A DNA stretch of 64,000 bases from Amaurobius ferox (GCA_951213105.1 OX578134.1:139103793-139167792), one strand, 5' to 3'. Shown: positions 13,767-25,210, numbered from the stretch's first letter. Translations and numbers: made by a program. Notes: a model not told the origin generated them from the letters alone.

Positions 13767-14612
13767 GGTGGTAATATGGACCCCAACTTTGTTTTTTGTA
13801 AAGTGCGCCTACATTTTAAGCTAATTTCACTCGTTTTTGGAATGGTTGGTTGCATATGCTAATCAGCTATGGCCACAATAGAAGGAATATTTTTAAAAAT
13901 ATTTACAGTAACCTCCATAATGCGATTACCAAAGAAAGTGAAATTACCTGTTTTTTTTAAAGTGCGGGTATTATGGATCCCATGAAATAAGTCACATTTT
14001 ATTCGTCAAAAATGAACTTTATTGTTGAAAAAACATAAATTATTTACAAAATTCGCAAATATAAATTTCTTTCACGGCTCCACATTCACTGTGTGCCCAT
14101 AATTTACACATCACACACATGACCCATAGTTCTGCATGGCAGTCATCAGTAAAAGCGTGTCACGGAAGAGACAGTTGGCGTTTTGCACACTAGGTTGGTC
14201 CTCCCCCACTTAGAGATCGAGCGGTGAGTCGCCGGAGTGGTCAGAATGGAATGATTGGTCAGGGTCTATATTACCACCAACACTATGAAAATATCACATC
14301 ACTACTCCCAAGCTTAACCAAAAAGTTGAAGTCTGGTTTCGACATATTATCGTCTAACTAGTGTAGTTCAAGGTATGACATCGAAATCTGAGCATTGTGC
14401 AAAATAAATACCCATAAAACTTGTATATCACTTACTTTGCTAAACGTTCGCGAATAGGATGAAACTATCAACGCTTACAACACAAATGCTTCTTCAATAA
14501 TGTCAGGCAATGGCGATTTTTTATCTCACGCGGAGTGATTAGAGTTGATTTACCACTCCTTCGCTAGAGGGAGCCTCGTTCCAGCCGAGGAACTGAGGGG
14601 AACCATAATACC
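13767..14612 (-). mobile_element. Tigger/pogo-like transposon remnant with nested inverted termini
   Basis: Two pairs of inverted motifs bracket the zinc-finger relic at 14040-14278. The inner pair is GGTGGTAATATGGACCC (13767, plus strand) and GGTGGTAATATAGACCC (minus strand, 14278 to 14262), with one mismatch. The second pair is GGTATTATGGATCCC (13967, plus) and GGTATTATGGTTCCC (minus, 14612 to 14598), with one mismatch. All four resemble each other, which suggests termini of one family inserted in or recombined with each other. The core transposase region is missing, so this is an internally deleted or nested relic. Confidence 0.55.
14040..14278 (-). pseudogene. C-terminal zinc-finger (PHD-like) exon of a Tigger-like transposase, broken
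   Basis: Translating the minus strand gives an acidic/serine-rich stretch (DHSGDSPLDL), an in-frame TAA, then VGEDQPSVQNANCLF. After one frameshift it continues DDCHAELWVMCVMCKLWAH, SECG and YICEFCK, and ends at a TAA (14040-14042). The pattern C-x2-[R]...W..C..C..WAH..C....Y.C..C is that of the small PHD-like zinc finger found at the C-terminus of many arthropod pogo/Tigger-type transposases. The second cysteine of the first pair reads as Arg (CGT for TGT). An AATAAA lies about 30 bases after the stop. Visible damage is one stop, one frameshift and one lost zinc ligand, so it is not functional. The zinc-finger pattern is seen; the superfamily assignment is inference. Confidence 0.6.
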
Positions 14613-14751
14613 TACAGAGTCCATAAAACCACTCTTCCCTCTACTACTTAATGATTTTTTGTGTGATAGGCTCTGAATAAAGGTATCAAGGATTCCCGTA
14701 AGGCGGTCAAAGGAATTATTTAAAATTCTGAATGTTTTCTCGACGTCAACA
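14613..14751. other. short spacer, no feature seen
   Basis: No polypurine tract precedes the following LTR, which argues against it being the 3' LTR of a full element. Confidence 0.4.
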
Positions 14752-15224
14752 TGACGTGAAGATGACGTGTGCCCGGGGTTGCCAGGATTTCCAGGTTTGG
14801 CGACATTTAGCGACTTGCGGGATACTTCAGAAACTTGTCGATAGAAAGATTATTCTTTGAGATATAGAGATTTCCAGAAGTTTCTATGAAGAGACTATAA
14901 AAAGCACTGAACCCTCCGTTGCAGTGGAGTTGACAAATGGGCCTGACATGAGCTATATTGGATAGGGATATTTGTCAATGTTTTGAGAATAGTAGCAGAA
15001 TGTTTTGAGAATAGTTGTAGCTGTTTTGTAAAATTATTTTACTCAGTATTTTGAGAATAATATCGTTTATTCTGTGAAATTAGTGGAGCATTTAAGTGCT
15101 GTTTGATAGTATATTGTTCCTGTTTACTTTGTGCTTGGGAATAAACGTAGGTTATCCAGGAACTTGGACTCGTTCTTGTATCCAGGCGTGTACACTCAAG
15201 ATTCTAGAGGGTAAGTTCGTAACA
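14752..15224 (+). mobile_element. solo LTR, family D, copy 2
   Basis: It is collinear with 9427-9869 and has the TTGCCAGG...TTTGGCGACATTTAGCGAC block, the TATA box TATAAAAAG (14895-14903), AATAAA (15140-15145), the AGGAACTTGGACTCGTTC block and the end GTTCGTAACA. A short internal duplication (TTTTGAGAATAGT, 14981-15018) makes it longer than copy 1. Many differences from copy 1 suggest independent old insertions rather than the two LTRs of one recent element. Confidence 0.7.
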
Positions 15225-16844
15225 ATATGGAAAACTATGCATTAACTTAAAACATAACGTCTCAACTAAAGAAAAGCCATCACCGTTATTTTTCGTACAT
15301 AGATGTTGAAGAACTGCAAATCAATAAAAATCAGTATGAAAAGTGCATAAAATCAGCGAGACTTTCGTTTTAAGCTAGATATTTATCGGAGGCTTACGTC
15401 CCGGTGCTTTGTTCCCGCTTCTCCCGATCGTGACTGTCAGTTGTCACTGCGTGTAAAATAAATTCCACGTTTCTAGGTTATGTATTTATGAAATTTCAAT
15501 CTTATTACTTAAATTGTTTTCTGCTGTTTTATAATGTGCAGTTTTCCTGATATACTACAATGAATTCCTCTTTTGATGAAAAGAATACTACGTGTTTAAG
15601 TATTCGGGGTTTAAAATTTGTAGAGTCATAAAAACAAAAAACTAGAACTTACTGGGATTTAACTTAATCTATAAGTACAGACATGGATTCAAAAAGACTC
15701 TAATAAATATTTCTTCTTTTTTCGCTTTTGTAAACTTCATTTGAAATTTACTGCAGAAACTTTTGATATTATGGAAATCATTTAATTTCTAAAAAGGTTG
15801 GAAAAAGTTTGAAAAACTATAGGAAATAAATACAAAGTATTTATAGTTAATACCAGCAATTGAACATAGTAGAACCAATTTGAAAACATTTTTATGGGTT
15901 AAAATATATGCTGTAATAAAAGCTTTAAAAAGAAGGCAGCATGGATTAAAGTTAACTCATTTCTGTGTGAACATTGGGTTAAAAAGTAATCCACCTCAAA
16001 TTATATAATTTTTTAATATTCATATATAAACTTATTAATCAGCAGACATAAAATAAAATCGTCACAACTCAAAAGGAAATGTTGTGCACTTCTCAAAAGC
16101 AAAGGTGTCACAAATAAAAAATATAGTTATCTTGTGTACCAACGAAGTATTTAAAGCAGCATTACGAAAAATGAGGATGTTGTTTCGTGTTTTTTTGCAA
16201 ACGTTGTAAAATAAAGTTGACCAAACTGACAATTCAATAATGTATTTAGTTGTTTCTTGAAAATATAAATTAATGGTCTATGATTTTCAATAAATTTGAA
16301 AATCTCAACAAATGATTAGAAGTTATTCAGTGTTGACATAATTTCCATTCTATGAACAATCCCTGTTTTGTTTCACTTTCGAAGAAATATTCCGATAAAA
16401 TTCTTATTAAAGCAAAAGCTTAAAATTTAAATATTTCTTTATATTGGGATATATTACACATACAGAAAACTATAAATAATAAATGCAAGGTCTTGAATTA
16501 CTTTACACAAAAATAATGTATATTGTATTCTAAAATTGTTTTTAAAAAGAAAGAGTGGGGTAATTAGAATTTGCATAAGTTAACTTAAATATTAACTTGA
16601 TGGAAGTATTTTGGATTTATGTAATCTACACGCAACTTTTTCAGTAAGCAGTTTAATTGATAAAATACTCGTATATCACAAATTATGTAATATAGAAGGC
16701 AAATTACAAACTTACCTTTGTGAAGAAATACCAGCTTTCAATTATCATTTTTCCTTATAAAGCGATATATATTATAATACTTAAAAATAACTTAAAAGTG
16801 CAGCAAATGCTCAGATTATTATCTGTTTATTAACTCTTTTATTG
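15225..16844. other. AT-rich stretch, no gene seen
   Basis: A slightly GC-richer patch at 15380-15470 (TTACGTCCCGG...CTCCCGATCG) is unassigned. Elsewhere I see no coding frame or repeat. Confidence 0.45.
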
Positions 16845-17045
16845 CAATCATATAGCACACACATCAATATTATTTTAATATAATTTCGAGCTACAATCGC
16901 ATGACATACACATCAATATTATGCGAATATAAGTTAGCACAGTAATCACTTAACACAGACATCAATATTATTCGAATATAATTTCGTACTGAAATAATAT
17001 AACAGACATATCAATATCATTTGAATAGAATTTCATACTGAAATC
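16845..17045. repeat. degenerate 49-bp tandem repeat, 4 copies
   Basis: The marker CATCAATATTA recurs at about 16862, 16911, 16960 and 17008, each followed by a GAATATAATTTCG-like segment. Copies differ at many positions, so the array is old. Confidence 0.75.
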
Positions 17046-17760
17046 ACATGCGACCTCTTATTTTCAAACACCACATTTACTTCAATAACAAATAATGTGT
17101 TTCTACTTTTCCTTTTGATCCTATACAGTGTTCAGAAATGTCAACCGGTTAGATAGGATTCTTAGCTTGGTCACATGAAGTGACGTCATGGTCCACGTAG
17201 GGAGTTTAGCAGAATCTGGAGGATTTATAGTGTGCTTGATCAGAACGCATATCAATATCGATATTGTGTGTATCCTACCAAGGAATGAAATTTAATTTCC
17301 CTACTTTACTTTTTAAACAAATTACCCATGGAAGTAAATATGATGTATTTAGTATCAGAGTACTTAGGATAAAATTATAAAATCTTAAATTTATTAATTA
17401 TTTCAGAGTATATAGACATTTTTTGAAGACAATACAGCATATCTTAACACATAAGCTTAATTAAAATACTCTCAAAATTATCGTCGGCTTAAACATAGTG
17501 GCCTATCTTATCTTACTGTTAAAGAATATTACTCCAGACAATGTAAGGCATATGGAAATGTAATTAAAATAAAAAACAACTTACAAGAAGTTACACAGAA
17601 GCCCTATATCTGTTTAATATGTTTTCCTTTATATTAGACCACCATAAAGTCATTAGGGATAACAGCATTGTTAGTTATAATATTACCTCGTCTGGCATAT
17701 TCTAGAAAATTCAAAATTAAGCAACATGTTAAATAGAAATACATGTTATATAAAATACTA
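17046..17760. other. AT-rich stretch, no gene seen
   Basis: Nothing here is recognisable as a gene, RNA or repeat. Confidence 0.45.
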
Positions 17761-17810
17761 GGGGGATCTGCCCCCTGCTTGCTCCCCTCGCGTAACACCC
17801 TACGGGTGTC
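17761..17810. repeat. GC-rich double hairpin
   Basis: GGGGG-ATCTG-CCCCC (17761-17775) and ACACCC-TAC-GGGTGT (17795-17809) lie close together in otherwise AT-rich DNA. Read on the minus strand, the first hairpin runs straight into CTAGT, which resembles a Helitron-type CTAG end but lacks the usual spacer. The block CTCCCCTCGCG is shared with the first bases of the window. Confidence 0.6.
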
Positions 17811-17858
17811 AGCGTCAGCAACTTCTTTTTAATATAGAGAGAAATAACTTAAGATATG

Positions 17859-19092
17859 AACAAGAAAGATCAATCATGCTTAAAGCATTGATTATGAAAG
17901 ACTTTTCAACTTCAATGCAATTTTATTTAAACATGTCTAAAATGTGCAATACATTCCTTGGTAATATTTTAAAACTTCTCACAATACTACATTGATTTAT
18001 TATATTTGAAAACTTAAACCTTCATCGAAAAAAACGAACTTCATTCAAATGACGGCATTGAAATATAAATTGCCTGGTTTAAAAATTTCTAAAATGTGAT
18101 ATATTACTCGGTAATAATTTTAGAATTATCATAATCCCGCGATAATTTATTATATGTAAAAACTTCATCTAAAACAACTGAAATTCATTCAAATGACGTC
18201 ATAGAAAAAATAACACGCCTGGCTCTCTGTAAAAAAGCAGCATTTCATTCATAAATAATTTCCCATTCATGTCATTCATCACAATACTATAATAATTTAT
18301 TTTATTTAAAAATTAAGGCCATGGAGCTACAAGTTATTTAACTCTATGCTTAAAACTTCATCGCAAAAAATCGTCCTTCTCTCGGTAAAATCAATGAATA
18401 TTTCTTTCATATCAGCTATGCAGACTCCATGAGCTAAATTCTTTTGAGTTAAAAAAATACATCAATTTCTATACAACTCATCCTACATATATTGCTGTTT
18501 ACATTTTACATAGGTGAAAAATAGGCTTCGTTGTAGAAATAATCAAATTTGGATGAGCATTTAAACTCATATATATTGTAATTGCGTTGTTTTAGTATAT
18601 AGATGCACAGAATTTAAACTAAAATGAAGTGGTTTTAGGACCGATACAACACTCAATATGAAATGAAAAGAACTTTAAAATCACGATTTTGAGACAAGAT
18701 GGATGCCATATATCATTTTGAAGTGGATCACGTGATACCTTCATATCATGGTCACGTGATCGTTTCATATAAGAGGTGTTATTAATATTTTAATTTTTAT
18801 TTAAAAAACTACTGAATATATTTCGCTGAATTTTTTTTTTATATATTTTATGGAACAATTTGAATAGTACCTAAAAATTTCGAAGCAATTTGTGAATTTT
18901 AAATCCGCTTAAAAAATGTTTGAAAAATTAGGTCCCATAGGGCTCAATGTATTTCATTTTTTCAACCCGGGTTCAATCCAAAACTAATTGGCTGATATTA
19001 TTCATTTATATTCCCATAGGTCCTACAGACCGTCTGAACAACATACTAAAATTTCATTTTGATTCATTTTTACGGCAGTTATCGTGCTAACG

Positions 19093-19126
<34 letters not shown>

Positions 19127-19200
19127 ATGAATGAATGAATGAATGAATGAATGAATGAACAAAGTCATAAACACTTTTCAACTTTGTTGTAAAGTGTTAA
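17859..19200 (+). mobile_element. family C element, copy 1 (full length)
   Basis: It starts with AACAAGAAAGATCAATCATGC and an imperfect hairpin (AATCATGC...GCATTGATT), followed by GACTTTTCAAC. The body shares GATCACGTGAT and TTTTAGGACCGATACAAC with copies at 48.7 and 52.3 kb. The 3' part holds CATTTTTACGGCAGTTATCG, a (GACA)n and (GAAT)n microsatellite (19093-19160), and then a terminal palindrome CACTTTTCAAC-TTT-GTTGTAAAGTG. The length is about 1.34 kb, the same as the copy at 52317. No protein frame is conserved. Confidence 0.85.
19093..19160. repeat. (GACA)n-(GAAT)n microsatellite inside family C
   Basis: There are about eight GACA units followed by about nine GAAT/ATGA units. Sister copies have shorter or different tracts at the same place, so the tract sits at a fixed position in the family. 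Confidence 0.95.
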
Positions 19201-19663
19201 TAAATAAAAGTCAAACGATTTATTTAAATTCTTTACTTCTTTCGACGAAATGTATGATAATAGTGTTTACAAAATTGTGGTATGTGTACTCATCTCCTAT
19301 TCCATTTCCTATTTTATTGTTAAAGCATTTTATTCAACTTGATCTGGTGCTTGCTTGTAAGTGTGATTTAAATCTTTGAGGCCCTAGCTAACAAAGTCTT
19401 ATTAATAACTGTAACAAGAAATTTCGTGTGTTATTGTTTTTAGAAATATATTTAAATACTGAAACCACAATTTTTTACGGGCCATCTCGTCTTTGGCCAG
19501 CGTAAGTAGGTACTTTTCTTTTGATAATAACTTGAGAACTGGAGCTGCTAAATGTCAATCAATATATGTATATATATATATTATAGTTAATACATATGTT
19601 AACTATGTATGTAATATGTATATGTATATATATATATATATATATACTTACATTATTGTTCCT

Positions 19664-19732
<69 letters not shown>

Positions 19733-20573
19733 TATATGTATGTATGTATGTATAAGAACATTGAAATTTTTTTATGATATTTCTAAACGATACATTTAAA
19801 GCTTCGTATATCAAAGGCGCCATGCCGCTCTTTCAATATAAGCCAAAATAGTATTTAGATATCAGTATTTATTATGATAAACAGGATTTCATTTGTTTTA
19901 AACTTTTTGATAAGAGAAATACTTTCGATATGGATATAAACTACATAATCGATTGGAATTCTAACCTGAGTAACAGTATTTTCCGAAACTTGATAAGTAA
20001 CCATCTATAACGTTATAAAATACTAAATACAGCAAAAGAAGGACGTGAGAGGTGCGAGAAAAAATTAATAGCAGAAGCAGTGAAACCACATTATCCAATT
20101 CGTTATCTAAGGCATTATTATAACGCCTTTTATAATAATGCGAACACCACTCGTACCAATTTCAACACGCTGATATTATAATACGGTATACGTAAGCATA
20201 GTGCACATTGATTTGGATGGTATGTCTTGATTACGGGAACGTTATTTGTGACGTGTTATACATGCTCTTTGTGGATATGTTCCTTTGTTCATTCTACCCG
20301 TCCACATCCGGGGCTCTGATTTCTGATTCCTTTATGTTGCTGATGTTTCTAGGCGTTTCGCCGGACGGAGGTTTATTCAGGTAGGTAGTGGCTCCGGGAG
20401 TGTTTCCAAGGATTAAAAGCTGCTTTAACCGGGAACAGGAGGTCACAATCCCCCCTGGCCATTTACTGCCTTACCAGTAAGTATTCCCCCCCCTTCTTGC
20501 TTTTCACTATATTCCCTTTCATTTTTCTCCTCCCCCCCTTTTATGTTCATTCTATACCTTCACCCTTTATAAA

Positions 20574-20575
<2 letters not shown>
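19201..20575. other. no gene seen; (TA)n at 19570-19750 and GC-richer patch at 20270-20500
   Basis: Long TA-rich microsatellites occupy 19570-19660 and 19674-19735; frames through them are artefacts. At 20113-20140 there is a perfect 11-bp-arm hairpin, CATTATTATAA and its complement around a 6-base loop. 20270-20500 is much richer in G+C, reads like an eroded transposon 3' region, and is followed by a (TA)n tail; I could not name it. Confidence 0.45.
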
Positions 20576-20623
<48 letters not shown>

Positions 20624-20690
20624 ATATATATATATATATATTTATTTATTAATAATGCAAGTGATTTTAATATATATATATATATATATA
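20576..20690. repeat. (TA)n / (TG)n microsatellite
   Basis: Long TA runs with a short GTGTGTG core occur at 20576-20640, with a second TA run at 20671-20690. Confidence 0.95.
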
Positions 20691-21167
20691 TTATTTAAAG
20701 TAATGGGCAGGATCTACACGATATTTTCCTATTTTGTGTATAATGAGGTACTAATACTATAATATAACTTTCTCTCGGTAAGTATTATTATGAGAATCCA
20801 TTCATTTTTCCTATTATAAAAGACCGTAATGCGTTTCTAATGTTACTCTGAAAATAATTTTTCGCAATTAAGAATGTCATTCTGGACAACTTATTGAACT
20901 GGAAACTATTTCCCGCATCCGAAAATGGAGCTCTGCTTTGTTGTATTGATGGAACAAACTATTTGTTCCGTATTATTCAACTATTGTGAGTTCGGAAATA
21001 ATGTTGGATCCCAATCTCAAATATTTGAATACCTTCAGGATGTACTGGTGCATAGATTTTCAGTACTGAGTGACAATTAACCGCTTTCAATGCAGATTCA
21101 ATTGAGTATTTTGTCAATTATATATTAAATAGTGCAGCAGAGTCTTAGACAATAAAATCTTGCACTT
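20691..21167. other. AT-rich stretch, no gene seen
   Basis: No recognisable feature. Confidence 0.4.
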
Positions 21168-22000
21168 TCGTCTCAGTAGCGCAATGTATAGCTTCAGCCA
21201 GTTAGTACGAATATGCGTCGTTCGATTCCCTATTGGAGCAGCAATGCTATTTACAATGCCGCCCGAACAAATCAACCCTGTAGATGACAGAGGTTCGAAA
21301 GTGACCCTAGTGCGATTAGCATGGAATCGGTGAACTCTGGGATAGTGATCGCCGATTTCGAATCGGAAGCACAACGATCATGCAGGAAGCACACCTGGGG
21401 AATATAAATAGTATCAGGAGGTTTACTTGAGGTAAAAATAGCAGAATATGTTCAGTCAGATTGACAGTTGCAAGTCAATCTAACATTAAAATATGGAGAA
21501 TATAGAGTTCACTTCGACAAAATATGCTTGAAAATTCCGTCCCAGTAACTCAATGTAGAGCATCAACTGGCTAGTACGAAGAATCGTTGTGCGATTCTTG
21601 CGATACGATCGATTCTTGATTGGAGCAGCAGTGTTATTCACAATGGCGCCGATCGAATCAACCCTGTAGTTGTCAGAGGTCCGAAAGTGACCCTAGTACG
21701 ATTAGCATAAATTCGGTGAATTCTGGGATAGTGATCGCTGATTTTGAATCGGGAGGACAACGATCACGCAGGAAATTAACCTGGGGCATAAAAATATCAT
21801 TACGAGGTTAATCTGAGGCAAAAATAGCAGAATATGACCAGTCGGATTGGCAGTAGCACGCCAATCTAACATTAAAGAGTGGATAATACAGAGTTCTGTT
21901 TTACAAAATATGCTTGCAATTCCGTGCCAGTAGGTCAACTGTAGAGCATCGACTGGACAGTATGAAGATACATGGTTCGATTTACGGTGATTAAAAATTA
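21168..22000 (+). repeat. tandem tRNA-headed repeat units, 2.2 copies
   Basis: Three units start at about 21168, 21535 and 21920. Each opens with a tRNA-like head. Unit 1 has an A-box-like AGTAGCGCAATGTATAGC and a consensus B box GTTCGATTCC (21220-21229). Unit 3 has A-box-like GTAGGTCAACTGTAGAGCA and B box GGTTCGATTTAC (21973-21984). In unit 2 the B box is broken by a small duplication around 21589-21618. The body of about 290 bp (ATCAACCCTGTAG, AGAGGT(T/C)CGAAAGTGACCCTAG, GATAGTGATCGC) is shared by units 1 and 2; unit 3 stops after the head. This fits a tRNA-derived SINE amplified in tandem. It is not a functional tRNA: the acceptor stem and anticodon arm do not fold well. Confidence 0.65.
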
Positions 22001-22691
22001 AGCAGAATTGTATTTTATATAATCGAATTTCTGAAAATGTGTAATATAAGACTATGTCTCCTGAAGACATAAGTATTAGACCCGTTCTCAATAATCTAAA
22101 ACTGGGTCAAAGATATACTAGTTGAAAAGTGAGGCATGCATAACATTAAAATAAAAATGTTATCTTCATATTCATATTGTGTACATTTGATTGTATCTTA
22201 TTAAATATTAAAATCCATAATACCATCCAATCTCCAAGTAATGGATTTCCACTCACAAAATATATATTTATTTTTACAAAGACAAAGAGTCAAAAAGAAA
22301 ATTTGTTTGCTGTACTTAACTGATTGGTGCCAATAAATATGGTTTTACGCGAAAATATTGATATCTACATACTTTTACCTATGAAAGAACTTTTACTGAG
22401 GTTAGGTAACTGAATCATTGTACAGTCAATTGTTACTACATAGTGAGAACATTAGTAAAAATCTTTCGTATCGAACAACATTTCTTCCAGCTATGCAAAT
22501 TATAAAGAATAATACATGTTTCTAAATTTAAGATAATATACTGAAATATAAAATACAGAAAAGATTGCTTAAATATTCGATTTTGAAAAAAAATGTTTTA
22601 AGTACATCAATGTGCTTACCTTTACGCTTAGACCGTTAATTTGTTTTTTGGCATTTATTTTATGATAATTTTGCACTGCTCGATATAATAA
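22001..22691. other. AT-rich stretch, no gene seen
   Basis: No recognisable feature. Confidence 0.4.
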
Positions 22692-23468
22692 AATCTAATG
22701 TGGGCAGTACATGACTTTCCCAGCAGACTGATATCCGCGTTCTCGTTATTTTAATTAAATTTATTTCACTTTTAATTCAATTTTCGTTCTCATTCGGTAA
22801 CTGGACTTATTTTCAAAGGTGAGGTAGAGAAAATACGAAAAACTAAAATATCTCGAGAACGGCTAGTCGTAGTGTAATGGAGCTGATCTTATTCTTTTCG
22901 TCGTTAAAAATGACGTATTAAACGAGCATTTAATGGATATATTTGAGTATATCTAGTTTTTTAGTTTAGATTTTGACGATTTTTGCGGGCCATTTTGCAA
23001 AAAAAGCAGGTTATTTTTTTCCGAATCATACCAAAATCTGATCAGCTCCAGGCTATCCCACAGGTGAGTCATCTACCGAATTTTGTGAAATTCAGTCCAT
23101 TAGTTTTTTAGTTAGAGTGGACACAAGCTTTTGCGGGCCATTTCGCATAAAACGGCGGGTTCTTTTATCCCGAATCATACTCAAAACTAATCAGCACCAG
23201 ATTCGCCTACAAGTGACTTACCTACCAAATTTTATGAAATTCTGTCAATTATTTTTTTAGTTAGGGTGGATACAAAATCTGCACAGACAGACACACAGAC
23301 ACATAGACAGACAGACACACAGACACACACACAAACGTCATGCTAAAAATAGTTTTTTAGTATTCTAGAGGTCTCGAAACGTATAGATCCGTCGAAAACT
23401 CGAGTTGTGATTTTCGGTATGATTCCAATACTTTCCCTATACATTACCATGTATTGCAGGAAAAGTAA
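22692..23468 (+). mobile_element. family B element, copy 2
   Basis: The left end is ATGTGGGCAGTACATG (a small hairpin) and ACTTTCC. It continues with TATTTTAATTAAATTTA, TCTCGAGAACGG, two diverged internal units of 'AGTTTTTTAGTTAG.GTGGA...GCGGGCCATTT', a (CAGACA)n/(CACA)n tract at 23282-23335, GATCCGTCGAAAACTCGAG, and a terminal palindrome ACTTTCCCTATACAT...ATGTATTGCAGGAAAAGT (23430-23468). It is about 777 bp long with no protein frame. It faces copy 3 with a spacer of about 165 bp. Confidence 0.9.
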
Positions 23469-23632
23469 TACAACATTTATTTGTATAATCAGAAAATAAA
23501 GTACGTCTTTAGTGAAGTTGATCAAAAGTATGAAACGGGTTTGGAGGCAAAAATGCAGTTCTCTTCAGGGTAAAAGCTCAAATTAAACACACCGCCATAG
23601 ACAAAACTACGTCTGTCTAATAAGACAGATGT

Positions 23633-24414
23633 TTACTTTCCCTGCAATATATGGTAATGTATAGGGAAAGTATTGGAATCATGTCGAAAATCGCAACTCG
23701 TGTTTTCGACGGATCTACACGTTTCAAGACCTCTAGAATACGAAAAAACCATTTTTAGCGTGACGTCTGTCTGTGTGTCTGTGTGTCTGTCTGTCTGTGT
23801 GTCTGTCTGTCTGTCTGTCTGTCTGTGCAGATATTGTATCCACTCTAATTTAAAAACTAATGGACCGAATTTTACAAAATTTGGTAGGTATGTCACTTGT
23901 GGGCGAGTCTGGTGCTGATTAGTTTTGTGTACGATTCGGGATAAAAGAACCCGCCTTTTTTTGCGAAATGGCCAGCAAAAGTTTGTATCCACTCTAACTG
24001 AAAAACTAATGGACCAAATTTCACAAAATTCGGTAGATGAGTCACTTGTGGGTCACCCTGGTGCTGATTAGATTTTGGTACGATTCGGACAAAAATAATC
24101 TGCCTTTTTTTGCAAAATGGCCCGCCAAAATCGTCAAAATCTAAACTAAAGAACTACGTATGCTCAAATATATCATTTAAATCCTTCTTTAATACGTAAA
24201 TTTTAATGAAAAAGGAGAATAAGACCAACCCGATTACATTAAGACTACCCGTTCTCGAGATATTTTAGTTTTTTGCATTTTCTCTACGCCACCTTTGAAG
24301 TCCGGTTACCGAATGAGAAATAAAATTGAATTAAAAGTGAAATAAATTTAATTAAAATAAAGAGAATGGGGATATAGGTCTGGAAGGAAAATCATGTGCT
24401 GCCCACATCAGATT
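23633..24414 (-). mobile_element. family B element, copy 3
   Basis: This is the reverse-oriented twin of copy 2. On the plus strand it begins with the terminal palindrome (ACTTTCCCTGCAATATATGG, partner GTATAGGGAAAGT), then TTTTCGACGGATCTACACG, a (GTCT)n/(GTGT)n tract (23765-23826), the internal units, TCTCGAGATA and ACCTTTGAAGTCCGG. It ends at the hairpin end TGTGCTGCCCACAT (24399-24412). Copies 2 and 3 form a 1.7-kb inverted pair. Confidence 0.9.
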
Positions 24415-24699
24415 TTTACTTCCAAAACCAGTTAATACTATCAGTCAATTGTTTATGCTGTTTTTAACAAAGTATTATCATTTAAGCTTAATTTACATAG
24501 CAGAAATTTTTTATCATTTTATAGTAGAGTTCTTTTAATTTTTTTAACATAAATATAGCTTACTATGAGCATTTTGCAATATAAATTTCAAGTCTTTCAT
24601 ATTCATGAAGATCTCCTTTTGTCATCATTCAAAACTCACGTAAACTAATTTTGGACAGTAAACCTTGATTTGTGTTTAACACAAAATAATATAATTAAT

Positions 24700-25210
24700 C
24701 GTATGGACTGTCTAAAATAGTATGATTACATTAAGCGAATAGCTGATATATATAAGACAATAACAAAATATTAATGTATATAACTTATCCACAACCGGGA
24801 GGGACTACAACAATCTAATAACAATAATCGAATGATTTTATTATATGTGTGGTTAAAAAAAATTGTATGGTCAATTTTACCATACTAAATAAAAGGCTTA
24901 TTACAATAATCGATAATCATTGTGTATATATTATATACAACTCGGCAGAGGTTCATAAATCCAATAACAATTGCCAAATGATTCTATTATATATGATCAC
25001 AATAATATGCAATTACTGTGACGCCGATAGCACAAGGTTAAAAGAACAATCGTATGCTCTGTCTAGAACAGTTTTATCATATTAAGCGAAACACTGATTA
25101 CAATAATCGATAATTATTAATTATATATTATACACAACCTCGCGGGGAACTAGCAATTCAATAACAATAGACAAATGATTATTTTATCCATGATCACAAT
25201 AAACGGCGCC
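24700..25210. repeat. degenerate tandem repeat, about 3 copies of 150-195 bp
   Basis: Each unit runs through a GTATG..CTGTCTA..A.AGT block, TTACAATAATCGATAAT, a CACAACC..G.GGG-like block and CAATAACAATA...AATGATT...TTATATATG. Markers near CACAACC fall at about 24791, 24936 and 25132. Units are diverged, and the middle one lacks a segment. Confidence 0.6.

Noticed and set aside
13527..13862. 111-codon plus-strand frame
   Set aside because: Phe/Ile/Leu/Lys-rich AT-driven frame whose last third runs into a transposon terminal motif; no domain.
9427..15224. One complete LTR retrotransposon
   Set aside because: LTRs too diverged, no primer-binding site, polypurine tract or gag-pol text, and other intact elements lie in between.
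17761..17775. Second Helitron 3' end (minus strand, hairpin then CTAGT)
   Set aside because: The hairpin abuts CTAG with no spacer and no second copy with the same boundary is visible, so I only note the resemblance.
19493..19799. Open frames of YIYIYI-type repeats
   Set aside because: They are translations of a (TA)n microsatellite.
21168..22000. Functional tRNA genes
   Set aside because: Pol III boxes are present but acceptor and anticodon stems do not pair properly, and one unit has an interrupted B box.
23633..23992. Overlapping open frames on both strands with QTDRQTD / VCVSVCLS repeats
   Set aside because: They are family B element sequence with a GTCT microsatellite; similar text appears in other copies with different frames.
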